This document shows, piece by piece, positions 24,679-34,010 of a stretch of 36,945 bases of DNA (positions within the stretch are counted from its first letter, which is position 1; each line of letters begins with the position of its first letter). A program made the translations under genes and the position numbers. Source of the DNA: Bermanella sp034112345. Lineage in GTDB: Bacteria; Pseudomonadota; Gammaproteobacteria; Pseudomonadales; Oceanobacteraceae. The DNA is taken from positions 1 through 36,945 of the forward strand of contig JAWUVN010000103.1 in the NCBI GenBank assembly GCA_034112345.1, given 5' to 3'. The notes beneath the pieces were generated by a model. That model worked only from the letters and a program-made list of their open reading frames with translations. It was not told the DNA's origin and made no database searches.

Positions 24679-24837
24679 GTGAAAGTGCTAATTTTTGGCA
24701 TCACAACGCTAGGCTTTTATATCGCCTCGGCCTTCGAATATATTCGTTATGACCGAGCACGTTTACTGATTATTATTTCTGCGTTATTAAATATAGCGGT
24801 TGATAGATTTAACCGAAAAAATCTAGCTCGTATTTAA
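24679..24837 (+). CDS. Possible small membrane protein ORF (52 aa)
   Basis: A GTG-initiated 52-codon frame gives VKVLIFGITTLGFYIASAFEY, then a short basic/acidic turn and a second hydrophobic stretch (LLIIISALLNIAV) ending in basic residues, consistent with a tiny two-segment membrane protein. There is no Shine-Dalgarno and no neighbour that would support it, so it may be a decayed remnant or chance frame. Confidence 0.2.
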   Translation: MKVLIFGITTLGFYIASAFEYIRYDRARLLIIISALLNIAVDRFNRKNLARI

Positions 24838-24894
24838 TACGCGTTATGCTCAAAAATATCACGTTAATTCTGAATAGATTAAAACTACAAGCGA

Positions 24895-25776
24895 TTAATG
24901 TTTTACAAACTTCAGCGTCATGCGGTCACTTTCTCCAATCGCAAGATATTTATCTTGGTTTTTTTCACCCAACCGTAATGAGGGCGGTAATGTCCAAACT
25001 CCTTTAGGGTGGTTTTTAGTATCTTGTATATTCGCATTAATTTCTGACTTAGCTTCTAGTTTAAAGCCTGCTGCTTCAGCCAGTTTTATGACATGAGCTT
25101 CGGTAACATAACCTGAGCTGATCATATCTTTCAGACTGGTGCCGGGTTTTGCTCTATGCTCAACCACACCTAAACTACCGCCTGTTTTTAGGGCTTTATA
25201 CATAGAGTTGAAAACGTTTTGTGCGTATGCACCTTTCATCCAATTATGAACGTTACGAAATGTAAGAACTAAATCTACTGAGCCTTCTGGAGCGATTTCA
25301 GGTCGCTCTGGTATGGATAGATCCGTGATGATTGTCTTGCCATAGATTTTAGAGTTTTGACTAAGCTTCATTTCAAACTTTTTTTGATAGTTTTTACGCC
25401 ACTCTGGGGTGCGTTCAGCCACCAATGAAAAACCTGCTGCGTAATATTGACCGGTGTCTTTTAATACTGGAGCTAGAATTTCGCTGTACCAGCCGCCTCC
25501 TGGCCATATTTCAACTACCGTCATATTGGATGTTAAGCCAAAAAAATCCAGTGTTTCTTTAGGGTGGCGGTATTGATTACGAGCAATATTCTTATCTGAT
25601 CGATGGTCTGCAGCTGCATGATGTGCGACTGACTCAGAGGTTAAATTGATTGCCTTAAAGCTGGTATCTTCTTGGCCAGCGTAGGCATGATTGAGACTGA
25701 CTGTCAGCAGAAGGGCTGCCCACAAAAGTGCTAAGCTAGGCAGTGAGGGTAACCATTGTTTTTTTGAAGTTTTCAT
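24895..25776 (-). CDS. Exported class I SAM-methyltransferase-like protein
   Basis: The 293-aa product has a clear signal peptide (positive start MKTSKKQ, hydrophobic 14-29, cut near AYA-G), so it is exported. The rest is a Rossmann methyltransferase: SAM motif I TVVEIWPGGGWYSEIL (residues 86-101), DLVLTFRNVHNWM, and a post-core KALKTGGSLGVVEHRA. The motif wording matches a predicted methyltransferase group (COG4798, as I recall) that is often secreted. S-adenosylmethionine is not normally thought to be available in the periplasm, so the protein may use another ligand or act before export. The ATG at 25774-25776 has AAGGAAAG upstream. It is divergent from the DUF2057 lipoprotein gene. Confidence 0.82.
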   Translation of the reverse strand: MKTSKKQWLPSLPSLALLWAALLLTVSLNHAYAGQEDTSFKAINLTSESVAHHAAADHRSDKNIARNQYRHPKETLDFFGLTSNMTVVEIWPGGGWYSEILAPVLKDTGQYYAAGFSLVAERTPEWRKNYQKKFEMKLSQNSKIYGKTIITDLSIPERPEIAPEGSVDLVLTFRNVHNWMKGAYAQNVFNSMYKALKTGGSLGVVEHRAKPGTSLKDMISSGYVTEAHVIKLAEAAGFKLEAKSEINANIQDTKNHPKGVWTLPPSLRLGEKNQDKYLAIGESDRMTLKFVKH

Positions 25777-26148
25777 TATCGGCTTTCCTTAAGTCTCAAT
25801 TTATAATCACTCTTTGAACATGTATCCACTATATAGTTCATTGAGGCATAGAATTCTTGTATGCCCTATAATACTAATTCTCACTAAAAGACGTTGAATT
25901 GCAATAGCTGGTCATTTACCTGCTTGCGCTTCAAGTCTATATTATGTGTAAAAGTTAAAACTCCCTATTTTCGAAACTTCTAATATTCAGAACCTACTAT
26001 TAATTAAAAGCCTTTGTATTTTAGTCTCTCGCAGATTCAAACCCGAAGTCCGAACAGTCTTTATCACCACAATCATTTACAACACCCATTCTGCTTGAAT
26101 GAAGCCAACATAAACGTCACAATCGCATTATATATTTGTGAGACTACT
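25777..26148. other. Intergenic region between divergent genes 24895-25776 and 26149-26757
   Basis: These 372 bases hold a TATAAT at 25867-25872 without a matching -35, and no convincing ORF or RNA. An in-frame extension of the downstream gene to 26014 is read as non-coding. Confidence 0.35.
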
Positions 26149-26757
26149 ATGCGACACACTCTGCTCCTACTCAGCATCTCCATTCTATTATTAACGGCCT
26201 GCAGTAATGTCACTCATATGCGGTTATATAATGGCCCAATACTCAGCCAAAACGAAGAAGCCATTATTCAATTACCTGAAGAATTTGAAGTGTTAGAGCT
26301 GAACGGGCAAGTTATATCAGATACCCGATTACGCTTTCGATCAGGTAACGTGGATTTAAAATTGCCTGCTGGAGAGCATGTGATTGTTTTCCAATACAAG
26401 GCATTCTGGCAAATCGATGATGACAATCACGACATTCTCAGCTCGGCTCCTATCACCTTTAAATTGAACATGGATAAACAAGAGCAATTTACATTTCAGC
26501 TACCCGATATCAAACACTATAGTGCTGCAGTTGTGTTCACTAAAACCCCTGTTTTTAAGCTAGTCAGCTCACGACAAAGTATAAAAGGCAGTATTGGTAT
26601 AAAAGACAACGCCCTAGTGCTAACCAACAACAAGGCTCCCACTACAACGGAGTACCCTAACTTGACACAATTAAAGTTTTGGTGGAATCGAGCGACATAC
26701 TATGAACAGAGTGAATTTATAAACTGGCAAAAAAAGGCACCACAAACCTCTAATTAG
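26149..26757 (+). CDS. DUF2057 family lipoprotein
   Basis: From the ATG at 26149 the 202-aa protein starts MRHTLLLLSISILLLTACSN, a lipoprotein signal with lipobox LTAC. The upstream in-frame extension to 26014 has no signal and is unlikely. The mature part matches DUF2057 (YccT-like) proteins: an IQLPEEFEVLELNGQ segment, a LPAGEHVIVFQYKAFW block and a C-terminal LTQLKFWWNRAT. YccT-type proteins are small periplasmic or lipid-anchored proteins; YccT has been linked to curli export in E. coli, but no curli genes are present here. Function in this organism is open. The CBS-domain gene follows after 58 bases on the same strand. Confidence 0.82.
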   Translation: MRHTLLLLSISILLLTACSNVTHMRLYNGPILSQNEEAIIQLPEEFEVLELNGQVISDTRLRFRSGNVDLKLPAGEHVIVFQYKAFWQIDDDNHDILSSAPITFKLNMDKQEQFTFQLPDIKHYSAAVVFTKTPVFKLVSSRQSIKGSIGIKDNALVLTNNKAPTTTEYPNLTQLKFWWNRATYYEQSEFINWQKKAPQTSN

Positions 26758-26815
26758 CATTAACCGAAGTATAGAGGCATACTGTAAAACGCCTTTCAGG
26801 CCACACGGATGAGTT

Positions 26816-27382
26816 ATGCCATTTATCTTTATTGATCAAGGTGCTGCTGCTATAAAGCATTACCAACCTCCGAAATCGCCTTTATTAAAACGCGCTGAAA
26901 AAAGTGCGTCTACGCAAAAAGTAGAAGGTAAAGATCCTAGTAATCAACAAAGGCATTCCGCTTATCAGCAGCACCACAATACCAGTCATCAGGTGCACAC
27001 TGCTCAAGAGATCATGATGTCCCCTGTGATTTATTTAGAACAATCACAAGCTAGTATTAAAGCTGCTTGGGATCTAATGCAAAACAATAAAATCAAACAC
27101 CTTCCCATCACTAAAAACAAAAAGCTCATAGGCATTGTTAGTGAAAGGGATATATTAAAAATCTACGCGTTAAAAAATGCGAATGAAAACAATTGGTATC
27201 GTACAAAGGTTTTTGCCGCTTCAGGGTCTATGGATATTCATCAGCTATCACAAGTTTTATTCGATGAATGTATTGGATCACTACCCATTGTTAACGAAGA
27301 ACAAGAAATTATTGGCATGATCACCCGCAGTGACATATTAAAACTGAGCAGCCAATATGGCCCTATGGAGTTCTGGGCATAA
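26816..27382 (+). CDS. Two-CBS-domain protein
   Basis: The 188-aa protein has a low-complexity, basic/Gln/His-rich N-terminus (about residues 15-60) followed by two CBS domains: the first around 64-120 (MMSPVIYLEQSQASIKAAWDLM, LIGIVSERDILK) and the second around 130-180 (DECIGSLPIVNEEQEIIGMITRSDILK). Paired CBS domains bind adenine nucleotides or other ligands and gate partner domains; here no catalytic domain is attached, so it may act in trans. It is cytoplasmic. The gene follows the DUF2057 lipoprotein and precedes ppnN by 196 bases. The start ATG 26816 has GGATGAG upstream. Confidence 0.85.
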   Translation: MPFIFIDQGAAAIKHYQPPKSPLLKRAEKSASTQKVEGKDPSNQQRHSAYQQHHNTSHQVHTAQEIMMSPVIYLEQSQASIKAAWDLMQNNKIKHLPITKNKKLIGIVSERDILKIYALKNANENNWYRTKVFAASGSMDIHQLSQVLFDECIGSLPIVNEEQEIIGMITRSDILKLSSQYGPMEFWA

Positions 27383-27578
27383 ATTCCGATTTTTTGATAG
27401 TAAACCCTATTTTAAAACTCATAGGATAATTTAACTACAAGTATCACAAGCACGTAATCCATCACGAATTTAATGAAGTTATCTAGCTCTATTTATTTAC
27501 TATGGCATACCCATTAAAGTGCTAAACTGAAGGTATAAAATTATATTTACCCGATACAATAAAAAGAGATAAATAAGT

Positions 27579-28958
27579 ATGGCTGTGGCGCATGCATGCA
27601 TTACCCCTAGAAAAGCACTGAGAGTTCTATCTCGACAAGAAGTGAATCGCCTTAAGGATGCTAGTCAAACAGGCTTATATGAAATTTTTAAACGTTGTGC
27701 GTTTGCTGTTTTAAACTGTGGATCCCATGGCGACGAGTGCTTTGCGCAACAAGCTGAATACAAAGACTTTGAAATAGAAGTGGTTCAACTTGATCGCGGC
27801 ATCGTACTAAATCTTATTAATGCCCCCAAACAAGCATTTGTAGACGGTGAACTAATATATGGTATTCGCGAGCACTTATTCACCGTACTCAGAGATATCA
27901 TCTATATTAATGACGAAATTATTAACAACCCTAAATTTTTATCCACACCCGATTCTCAAAACAGCGAACTCATGACTAACATGGTGTTTCATATTTTACG
28001 AAACGCCAACATTTTACGCTACGGCAACCCTAATGGTTTAACCGTCTGTTGGGGCGGACACAGCATCAGCCGAGAAGAATACGATTACACCAAGGTTGTG
28101 GGTTACCAGCTGGGTTTGCGCGCATTAGATGTAGGAACAGGTTGCGGCCCAGGCGCCATGAAAGGCCCGATGAAAGGCGCAACCATTGGTCACGCCAAAC
28201 AACATAATAAACAGGGTCGATACGTAGGCTTTACTGAACCAGGTATCATTGCAGCCGAAGCACCTAACCCTATCGTTAACGAACTGGTCATTTTACCGGA
28301 TATCGAAAAACGTTTAGAAGCATTTGTTAGAACCGCTCACGGAATCATTGTATTTCCAGGCGGCGCAGGCACAGCAGAAGAAATTCTGTATTTGCTTGGC
28401 ATTTTATTACACCCAAAAAACAAAGACATTCCATTCCCAGTTGTATTTACAGGTCCCGCATCTGCTCGATCATACTTTGAAAAAATTGATCAATTTATTG
28501 GTAGCTGTCTTGGCAAAGAAGCACAAAATAAATACAACATAATCATTGACGACCCTGAAGCGGTTGCGATTCATATGAAAAAAGAATTCAAACGTGTCAC
28601 TGAATTCAGAACCCAACATAATGATGCGTTCTTTTTTAATTGGATGCTAGAAATAGACCATGAATTTCAAAGTCCATTTACTCCAACCCATAAAACCATG
28701 AGTGAATTGAACCTGTCTCTTGATCAACCAGCCCACCAACTTGCAGCAGATCTACGTCGAGCATTCAGCGGCATTGTGGCTGGCAACGTGAAACAAGAAG
28801 GCATTGAAGAAATCCAGAAATACGGTCCATTTAAGATCAATGGAAGCAGTGAAATCATAGCGCCTTTAGAGGACCTATTATCCAGCATGGTTAAGCAGCA
28901 ACGTATGAAACTTCCTGGGGCGGAATACATACCCTGCTACGAAATCGTTAGCCGTTAA
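27579..28958 (+). CDS. ppnN: Pyrimidine/purine nucleotide 5'-monophosphate nucleosidase
   Basis: PpnN (YgdH) hydrolyses NMPs to base and ribose 5-phosphate and is stimulated by (p)ppGpp in E. coli, feeding nucleotide salvage during stringent response. The 459-aa protein matches the E. coli length (454). It has the LOG-family core: VCWGGHSISREEYDY, GCGPGAMKGPMKGA, and PGGAGTAEE at residues 260-268. N- and C-terminal DUF domains specific to PpnN flank the core. Start ATG 27579 has a weak AGAGAT upstream. A bidirectional terminator lies 22 bases after the stop. It converges with ispH. Confidence 0.93.
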   Translation: MAVAHACITPRKALRVLSRQEVNRLKDASQTGLYEIFKRCAFAVLNCGSHGDECFAQQAEYKDFEIEVVQLDRGIVLNLINAPKQAFVDGELIYGIREHLFTVLRDIIYINDEIINNPKFLSTPDSQNSELMTNMVFHILRNANILRYGNPNGLTVCWGGHSISREEYDYTKVVGYQLGLRALDVGTGCGPGAMKGPMKGATIGHAKQHNKQGRYVGFTEPGIIAAEAPNPIVNELVILPDIEKRLEAFVRTAHGIIVFPGGAGTAEEILYLLGILLHPKNKDIPFPVVFTGPASARSYFEKIDQFIGSCLGKEAQNKYNIIIDDPEAVAIHMKKEFKRVTEFRTQHNDAFFFNWMLEIDHEFQSPFTPTHKTMSELNLSLDQPAHQLAADLRRAFSGIVAGNVKQEGIEEIQKYGPFKINGSSEIIAPLEDLLSSMVKQQRMKLPGAEYIPCYEIVSR

Positions 28959-28980
28959 ATCAGCGTGATAAAATCACATT

Positions 28981-29017
28981 CACAAAAAAGCCCAATCAAT
29001 GACTGGGCTTTTTTGTG
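28981..29017. terminator. Bidirectional intrinsic terminator
   Basis: A 14-bp stem (CACAAAAAAGCCCA with TGGGCTTTTTTGTG) around a 9-base loop carries A6 and T6 tracts within its arms. It lies between converging ppnN and ispH and can end both transcripts. Confidence 0.85.
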
Positions 29018-29036
29018 TACATATAATAGCTTTATA

Positions 29037-29984
29037 TCAATCTACTGACTTAAGCCTTAATTCTTTTGGAAGATTAAACGTGATATTTTCTTCGCGGCCA
29101 CTTAATTCAACCGGTGCTGTTCCACCCAGTTCAATCACTCGATCAACCACTTGCTGAACCAGTACTTCAGGTGCAGAAGCCCCAGCCGTAATTCCAACTG
29201 TTTTATCACGGGAAAACCAATCGGCTTTAATTTCATCAGCGTTATCAATTAAGTAAGCTGCTGATCCCATACGTTCGCCAAGTTCACGTAAACGATTAGA
29301 GTTAGAGCTGTTTGGAGAACCAACCACCAAAATCAAATCACACTGCTTAGCCAAATCTTTCACCGCATCTTGGCGATTTTGTGTGGCGTAACAAATATCA
29401 TCCGTTTTAGGGCCTTGGATTTTAGGAAACTTTTTACGCAAAGCTTCAATCACAATAGCAGTATCATCCATAGAAAGGGTAGTTTGGCTCACGTAAGACA
29501 AAGCATCAGGATTAACAGGTGTTAATGATTCAACGTCTTCTACATCTTCAACCAAATAAATTTCACCACCATTGGCACTGTCATACTGCCCCATGGTGCC
29601 TTCTACTTCAGGGTGACCCTTGTGGCCAATTAAGATCATCTCGCTGCCTTTAATCGAGTAACGTGCCACTTCCATATGAACCTTGGTCACCAAGGGACAG
29701 GTTGCATCAAATACTTTTAGGCCACGATCTTTTGCTTCGTTCTGAACGATTTTAGACACACCATGAGCAGAAAAAATCACAATACTGTCATCTGGCACTT
29801 CGTGTAGCTCGTCTACAAAAACAGCCCCACGATTACGTAAGTTATCCACAACAAATTTATTGTGTACCACTTCATGCCGTACATAAATTGGGGGCTCAAA
29901 AATGTCCAGTGCACGATTTACAATATCAATGGCTCGATCGACACCGGCACAAAAACCGCGAGGATTAGCTAACGTAATATCCAT
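29037..29984 (-). CDS. ispH: 4-hydroxy-3-methylbut-2-enyl diphosphate reductase
   Basis: IspH is the last enzyme of the MEP pathway, reducing HMBPP to IPP and DMAPP with a [4Fe-4S] cluster. The 315-aa protein shows all three cluster cysteines: Cys12 (NPRGFCAGV), Cys96 (DATCPLV) and Cys198 (DDICYATQNR). The proton-relay region HKGHPEVEGTMGQ and SPNSSNSNRL are also present. The start ATG 29982-29984 lies 9 bases after the fkpB stop, so it is cotranscribed and probably translationally coupled. It is the last gene of the ileS-lspA-fkpB-ispH cluster, ended by the terminator at 28981-29017. Confidence 0.97.
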   Translation of the reverse strand: MDITLANPRGFCAGVDRAIDIVNRALDIFEPPIYVRHEVVHNKFVVDNLRNRGAVFVDELHEVPDDSIVIFSAHGVSKIVQNEAKDRGLKVFDATCPLVTKVHMEVARYSIKGSEMILIGHKGHPEVEGTMGQYDSANGGEIYLVEDVEDVESLTPVNPDALSYVSQTTLSMDDTAIVIEALRKKFPKIQGPKTDDICYATQNRQDAVKDLAKQCDLILVVGSPNSSNSNRLRELGERMGSAAYLIDNADEIKADWFSRDKTVGITAGASAPEVLVQQVVDRVIELGGTAPVELSGREENITFNLPKELRLKSVD

Positions 29985-29993
29985 AACGAAACT

Positions 29994-30428
29994 CTATTGA
30001 GGCTCTGAAACATTGATAATTTCAACATCAAACGTTAGCTCTTCGCCGGCTAACGGGTGATTAAAATCAACAATCACTAAGTTATCATGCACTTCTTTAA
30101 TCACACCCGGTAACTCTGCACCGTTAGCGTCTGCGAAAGAAATCATTAAACCCACTTCCAATTCCATATCAGCGCCAAAATCACTGCGCTTCATGTGCTG
30201 TACATTATTTGGATTTTTTTGTGCAAATGCATTTTCAGGTGCAATCACAAAGCTTTGCTTAGCGCCTGCATCTAACCCAACCAATAAGGCTTCAAAACCC
30301 TCAGGTAAGTTACCGTCACCAACGACCAATGTAGCAGGCTCTTTTTCAAACGTACTGTCGACCACTTGCCCATCATTTAACTTAAGCGCGAAATGTAAGG
30401 TTACCTGCTTGCCTTTAGCAATTTGCAT
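29994..30428 (-). CDS. fkpB: FKBP-type peptidyl-prolyl isomerase FkpB (SlpA)
   Basis: FkpB is a cytoplasmic SlyD-like prolyl isomerase and chaperone. The 144-aa protein shows the FKBP core interrupted by an insert-in-flap domain: LNDGQVVDSTFEKEPATLVVGDGNLPEGFEALLVGL, then the flap region ENAFAQKNPNNVQ, and the closing VDFNHPLAGEELTFDVEI. Unlike SlyD there is no His-rich tail. The frame opens at TTG 30440 but the ATG at 30426-30428 is preceded by GGAAG at the right distance and is the start used here. It sits between lspA (115 bases upstream) and ispH (9 bases downstream). The operon order equals that of E. coli ileS-lspA-fkpB-ispH. Confidence 0.92.
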   Translation of the reverse strand: MQIAKGKQVTLHFALKLNDGQVVDSTFEKEPATLVVGDGNLPEGFEALLVGLDAGAKQSFVIAPENAFAQKNPNNVQHMKRSDFGADMELEVGLMISFADANGAELPGVIKEVHDNLVIVDFNHPLAGEELTFDVEIINVSEPQ

Positions 30429-30543
30429 GATGTCTTCCAATAGAGTTTAGCGACTGCATTGTGCTTACTGATGAGTATTCACTGGCATGCAGCCTAATTA
30501 ATAATGTGTCAGGCCTTTACGACCTTAAAAATATGATGATTGA

Positions 30544-31059
30544 TTATGATTTTTTGTTTTGCATAAACAGGCTTTCATATAACAACATGGCAGCACCAAT
30601 ACTGATTGCACTGTCTGCGATGTTAAATGCAGGGAAATAAGTTTTATCCCAATGCACGTGTATAAAATCAATTACATGACCATAGGCCAAGCGATCATAT
30701 AAATTGCCTAACGCGCCACCAATCACCAATGCAAGTGCAATGCTCAACCACTTTTCTGATGGCTTGAGCTTCATTAACCAAACAGTTAATACAGCACTCA
30801 CACCAACGGCAATAATGGTAAAGAACCAACGCTGCCAACCGCCTTCATTTGCTAAAAAACTAAAAGCCGCACCCTTGTTATAAAGCAAGGTTAGGTCAAA
30901 CACAGGCAGCACATAAACAGGCTGTGCATATTGTAATAAAGATTCTGCCATCTGCTTACTAACAAAATCTAGCACAATGGCAATAACCGCCAGCCACAAC
31001 CATTTAAGTTGTGACTTATCTAGGTCAGAAAAGTGCTTTTGAATAAAAGTGTTCAGCAT
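30544..31059 (-). CDS. lspA: Prolipoprotein signal peptidase (signal peptidase II)
   Basis: LspA is a four-helix inner-membrane aspartyl protease that removes the signal peptide of lipoproteins after diacylglycerol addition. The 171-aa protein has four hydrophobic helices and both catalytic aspartates: Asp131 (GHVIDFI) and Asp149 (FNIADSAIS), with the conserved GGALGNLYDRL and NKGAAFSFL. Its ATG overlaps the ileS stop by one base (TAATG), so translation is coupled, with AAGGGCG about 12 bases upstream. The RCC1 and DUF2057 lipoproteins in this window are among its likely substrates. Confidence 0.96.
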   Translation of the reverse strand: MLNTFIQKHFSDLDKSQLKWLWLAVIAIVLDFVSKQMAESLLQYAQPVYVLPVFDLTLLYNKGAAFSFLANEGGWQRWFFTIIAVGVSAVLTVWLMKLKPSEKWLSIALALVIGGALGNLYDRLAYGHVIDFIHVHWDKTYFPAFNIADSAISIGAAMLLYESLFMQNKKS

Positions 31060-33965
31060 TATGCGAACGCCCTTTTTTCACCTTCACCATCTACGTTTTC
31101 AACACAGCGACCACATAAGGTTTCGTGCTCTTTATGCGAACCGACGTCTTCACGGTGATGCCAGCAGCGATCACACTTAGGATCTTCACTGGCTGTTACG
31201 CTTACTCGTAAACCTTCTACGTCTGTTGCTTCGCCTGCTTCAGCATTAAATGCTTCAACGGTTGCACCAGAAGTCATTAATACAAATCTAAGTTCGTCAC
31301 CTAAACGCTCTAGGTCAGTGGCTAAATCGCCTTCTACAAACAAGGTCACTTTGGCACTTAAACTTGCACCAATTGTTTTTTCATTACGGGCTTTTTCTAA
31401 TAGCTTATTAACCGCTGTTTTAACCGCCATCATGCGACGCCAGTAAGCATCGTTAAACGTGTCATCAGGAGCAGAAGACAAACCTGTGTACCACTCACTT
31501 AGAAGCACACTTGGCTCTCGATCACCTTCAATTGGTGCAGGCATGAACTCCCAAGCTTCTTCAGCGGTAAAGCTTAAGATAGGTGCCATCCAACGCAGCA
31601 TGGCTTCTGTTACATGATACAAGGCTGTTTGCGCACTACGGCGAGGCAAGCTATCCGATTTCGTTGTGTACTGACGATCTTTAATCACATCTAAGTAGAA
31701 ACCACCAAGCTCATTGATACAGAAGTTATGTAACTTCTGATAAATGTTCATGGTTTGATATTCGCTATAACTTGTTTTAATTTCTTCTTGTAACGAGTTA
31801 GCTTGATCAACAATCCATGCATCAAGTGGCAATAACTCTTCTGCTTTTAGCATATCGGTTTTAGGATCAAAACCATTGATGTTAGCTAATAAGAAACGTG
31901 TCGTATTACGAATTCGACGGTAAGAATCTGCGGTACGATTAAGTATTTCATCGCTCACTGTCATTTCACTGGTGTAATCCGTAGATGCCACCCATAAACG
32001 TAAAATATCAGCACCCAACTTATTCACAACATCTTGCGGTGACATTACATTACCTAATGACTTAGACATTTTTTTGCCTTCGCCATCTACAGTAAAGCCA
32101 TGCGTTAATACTGTTTTATATGGTGCCTTACCACGAGCCGCAACACTGGTTAGCAATGAAGACTGGAACCAACCACGGTGTTGGTCTGAACCTTCTAAAT
32201 ATAAGTCAGCAGGCACATGCAGTTCTGGATGTACTTCTAATACCGCTGCGTGAGTCACGCCAGAATCAAACCACACGTCTAATGTGTCTGTAATTTTTTG
32301 GTATTCAGCCGCGTCATCGCCCAATAAATCTTTTGCTTCTAGATCGAACCAAGCATCAATACCTTCGCCTTCTACTTTTTTCGCAACGGTTTCAATTAAT
32401 GTTTGAGTATCAGGGTGTAGTTCACCTGTTACTTTATGAACAAACAATGCAATTGGAACACCCCAGGTACGCTGACGAGAAATACACCAGTCAGGGCGAG
32501 AGTTCAGCATAGAATCAATACGAGCCTTACCCCAATCAGGACGCCAATCAACCGTGTGATCTACTTCGTACATGGCTTTTTCTAACAAACCAGCTTGGTT
32601 CATAGATATAAACCACTGTGGTGTTGCACGGAATATAATTGGGGTTTTATGTCTCCAGCAATGTGGATAGCTGTGCTTAATGTTTACTTTTTTCTGCAAG
32701 GCGCCTTTTTCATTCAAGATACCCAGTACTTTAAAGTTACCTTTATCAGCAACACTTAAACCGGTTAACTCTAATGCTTTTAATGCATCGCTTTCTACAA
32801 ATAAGCCTTCGTCGCTTACTAACATTAACTTTGACGTAATGCCGTATTTGTTTGAAATAACGTAATCGTCTGCACCGTGGAAAGGAGCCGTATGCACAGA
32901 ACCCGTACCTGAATCAGCGGTTACGTGCAGGCCTGTAATAACAGGTACAAATTTTTCTGCTGCGCCATCGTCAGCAGGCATGAACGGATGCTTAACTGAG
33001 AACGGGGCTGAATCTGTTTCTTCACGCACCCAACCAAAGTCAGCGCCTTTTGCAAAGCCCAGTGTTTCAAAACCGTCAGCGGCAATCCCGTAACGCTCCA
33101 TGGCGTCTTTTACTAACTCAGCCGCGATTAACAAAATTTCGTCGGCTTCTTTTAAATATACTAATGCGTATTCAATGCCAGGGTGTACCGATACGGCTTC
33201 GTTTGCAGGTAGTGTCCAGGGAGTGGTTGTCCAGATAACAATGCTTGCAGTTTTACTTTCGAATTCAGATGCATCTTTTTCTAGTGAAAACTTAGACAAC
33301 AAATCTTTTGTATTGCTGAATGCAAATTTAACATCAATGGCCACCGATTTTTTATCATGGTATTCCACTTCGGCTTCGGCAAGAGCTGATCCACAATCCA
33401 TGCACCAGTTAACTGGCTTTTCACCCTTGAGAAGGTGACCATTACCCGCTATGCGACCAAGTGTACGAATGATGTTGGCTTCAAACTTATAATCCATAGT
33501 TAGGTAAGGTTTATCCCAATCACCTAACACCATAAGGCGTTTAAAATCTTCACGCTGCCCGTCAACTTGAGTTTGTGCGTATTCGCGACATTTTTGGCGG
33601 AATGTTTTGGCATCAACATTTACACCAGCCTTACCAATATCTTTTTCAACATTTAATTCGATTGGTAAACCGTGGCAATCCCAACCAGGAACGTACGGAG
33701 CATCGTTACCACTTAAAGTTTGCGCTTTAATGATGATGTCTTTCAGTATTTTATTCACACTGTGACCAATGTGGATATTACCGTTCGCGTATGGAGGACC
33801 GTCATGCAAAATAAATTTGTTGCGACCTGCACGGGATTCACGAATGGCTTTGTATAAATCCATCTCTTGCCATTTTTTCAAAGTGGCAGGTTCGCGCTTT
33901 GCCAGATTTCCGCGCATTGGAAAATCTGTTTCTGGAAGGTTTAGAGTCGATTTATAATCTGTCAT
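31059..33965 (-). CDS. ileS: Isoleucyl-tRNA synthetase
   Basis: IleS charges tRNA(Ile) with isoleucine. The 968-aa protein is full length for bacteria. It shows HIGH (residues 65-68, NIHIGHS), the editing (CP1) domain with TTTPWTLPANEAV and GTGSVHTAPFHGADDY, KMSKS at 632-636 (GKKMSKSLGNV), an anticodon-binding domain, and a C-terminal zinc finger (CDRCWHHRED…CGRCVENV). Start ATG 33963-33965 is preceded by AAGAGCC; 45 bases separate it from the ribF stop. It lies in the conserved ribF-ileS-lspA-fkpB-ispH order. The tRNA modifier TilS, encoded at the other end of the window, prepares one of its substrates, but that is a coincidence of position. Confidence 0.98.
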   Translation of the reverse strand: MTDYKSTLNLPETDFPMRGNLAKREPATLKKWQEMDLYKAIRESRAGRNKFILHDGPPYANGNIHIGHSVNKILKDIIIKAQTLSGNDAPYVPGWDCHGLPIELNVEKDIGKAGVNVDAKTFRQKCREYAQTQVDGQREDFKRLMVLGDWDKPYLTMDYKFEANIIRTLGRIAGNGHLLKGEKPVNWCMDCGSALAEAEVEYHDKKSVAIDVKFAFSNTKDLLSKFSLEKDASEFESKTASIVIWTTTPWTLPANEAVSVHPGIEYALVYLKEADEILLIAAELVKDAMERYGIAADGFETLGFAKGADFGWVREETDSAPFSVKHPFMPADDGAAEKFVPVITGLHVTADSGTGSVHTAPFHGADDYVISNKYGITSKLMLVSDEGLFVESDALKALELTGLSVADKGNFKVLGILNEKGALQKKVNIKHSYPHCWRHKTPIIFRATPQWFISMNQAGLLEKAMYEVDHTVDWRPDWGKARIDSMLNSRPDWCISRQRTWGVPIALFVHKVTGELHPDTQTLIETVAKKVEGEGIDAWFDLEAKDLLGDDAAEYQKITDTLDVWFDSGVTHAAVLEVHPELHVPADLYLEGSDQHRGWFQSSLLTSVAARGKAPYKTVLTHGFTVDGEGKKMSKSLGNVMSPQDVVNKLGADILRLWVASTDYTSEMTVSDEILNRTADSYRRIRNTTRFLLANINGFDPKTDMLKAEELLPLDAWIVDQANSLQEEIKTSYSEYQTMNIYQKLHNFCINELGGFYLDVIKDRQYTTKSDSLPRRSAQTALYHVTEAMLRWMAPILSFTAEEAWEFMPAPIEGDREPSVLLSEWYTGLSSAPDDTFNDAYWRRMMAVKTAVNKLLEKARNEKTIGASLSAKVTLFVEGDLATDLERLGDELRFVLMTSGATVEAFNAEAGEATDVEGLRVSVTASEDPKCDRCWHHREDVGSHKEHETLCGRCVENVDGEGEKRAFA

Positions 33966-34010
33966 TTTGGCTCTTCGTTGTATGCTTGGTCGCTAGCTCT
34001 CAGTTTTGCT

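Larger units (their letters stand above)
24467..24894. other. Intergenic region after the thiolase gene
   Basis: Apart from the terminator at 24497-24530 and one small ORF (24679-24837), these 428 bases show no recognisable gene, repeat or RNA. Confidence 0.4.

Noticed and set aside
26014..26148. 45-codon N-terminal extension of the DUF2057 gene
   Set aside because: The downstream ATG begins a perfect lipoprotein signal; an extension would bury it.
29842..29850. Perfect DnaA box TTATCCACA
   Set aside because: Lies in the coding sequence of ispH with no neighbouring box; expected by chance at this scale.
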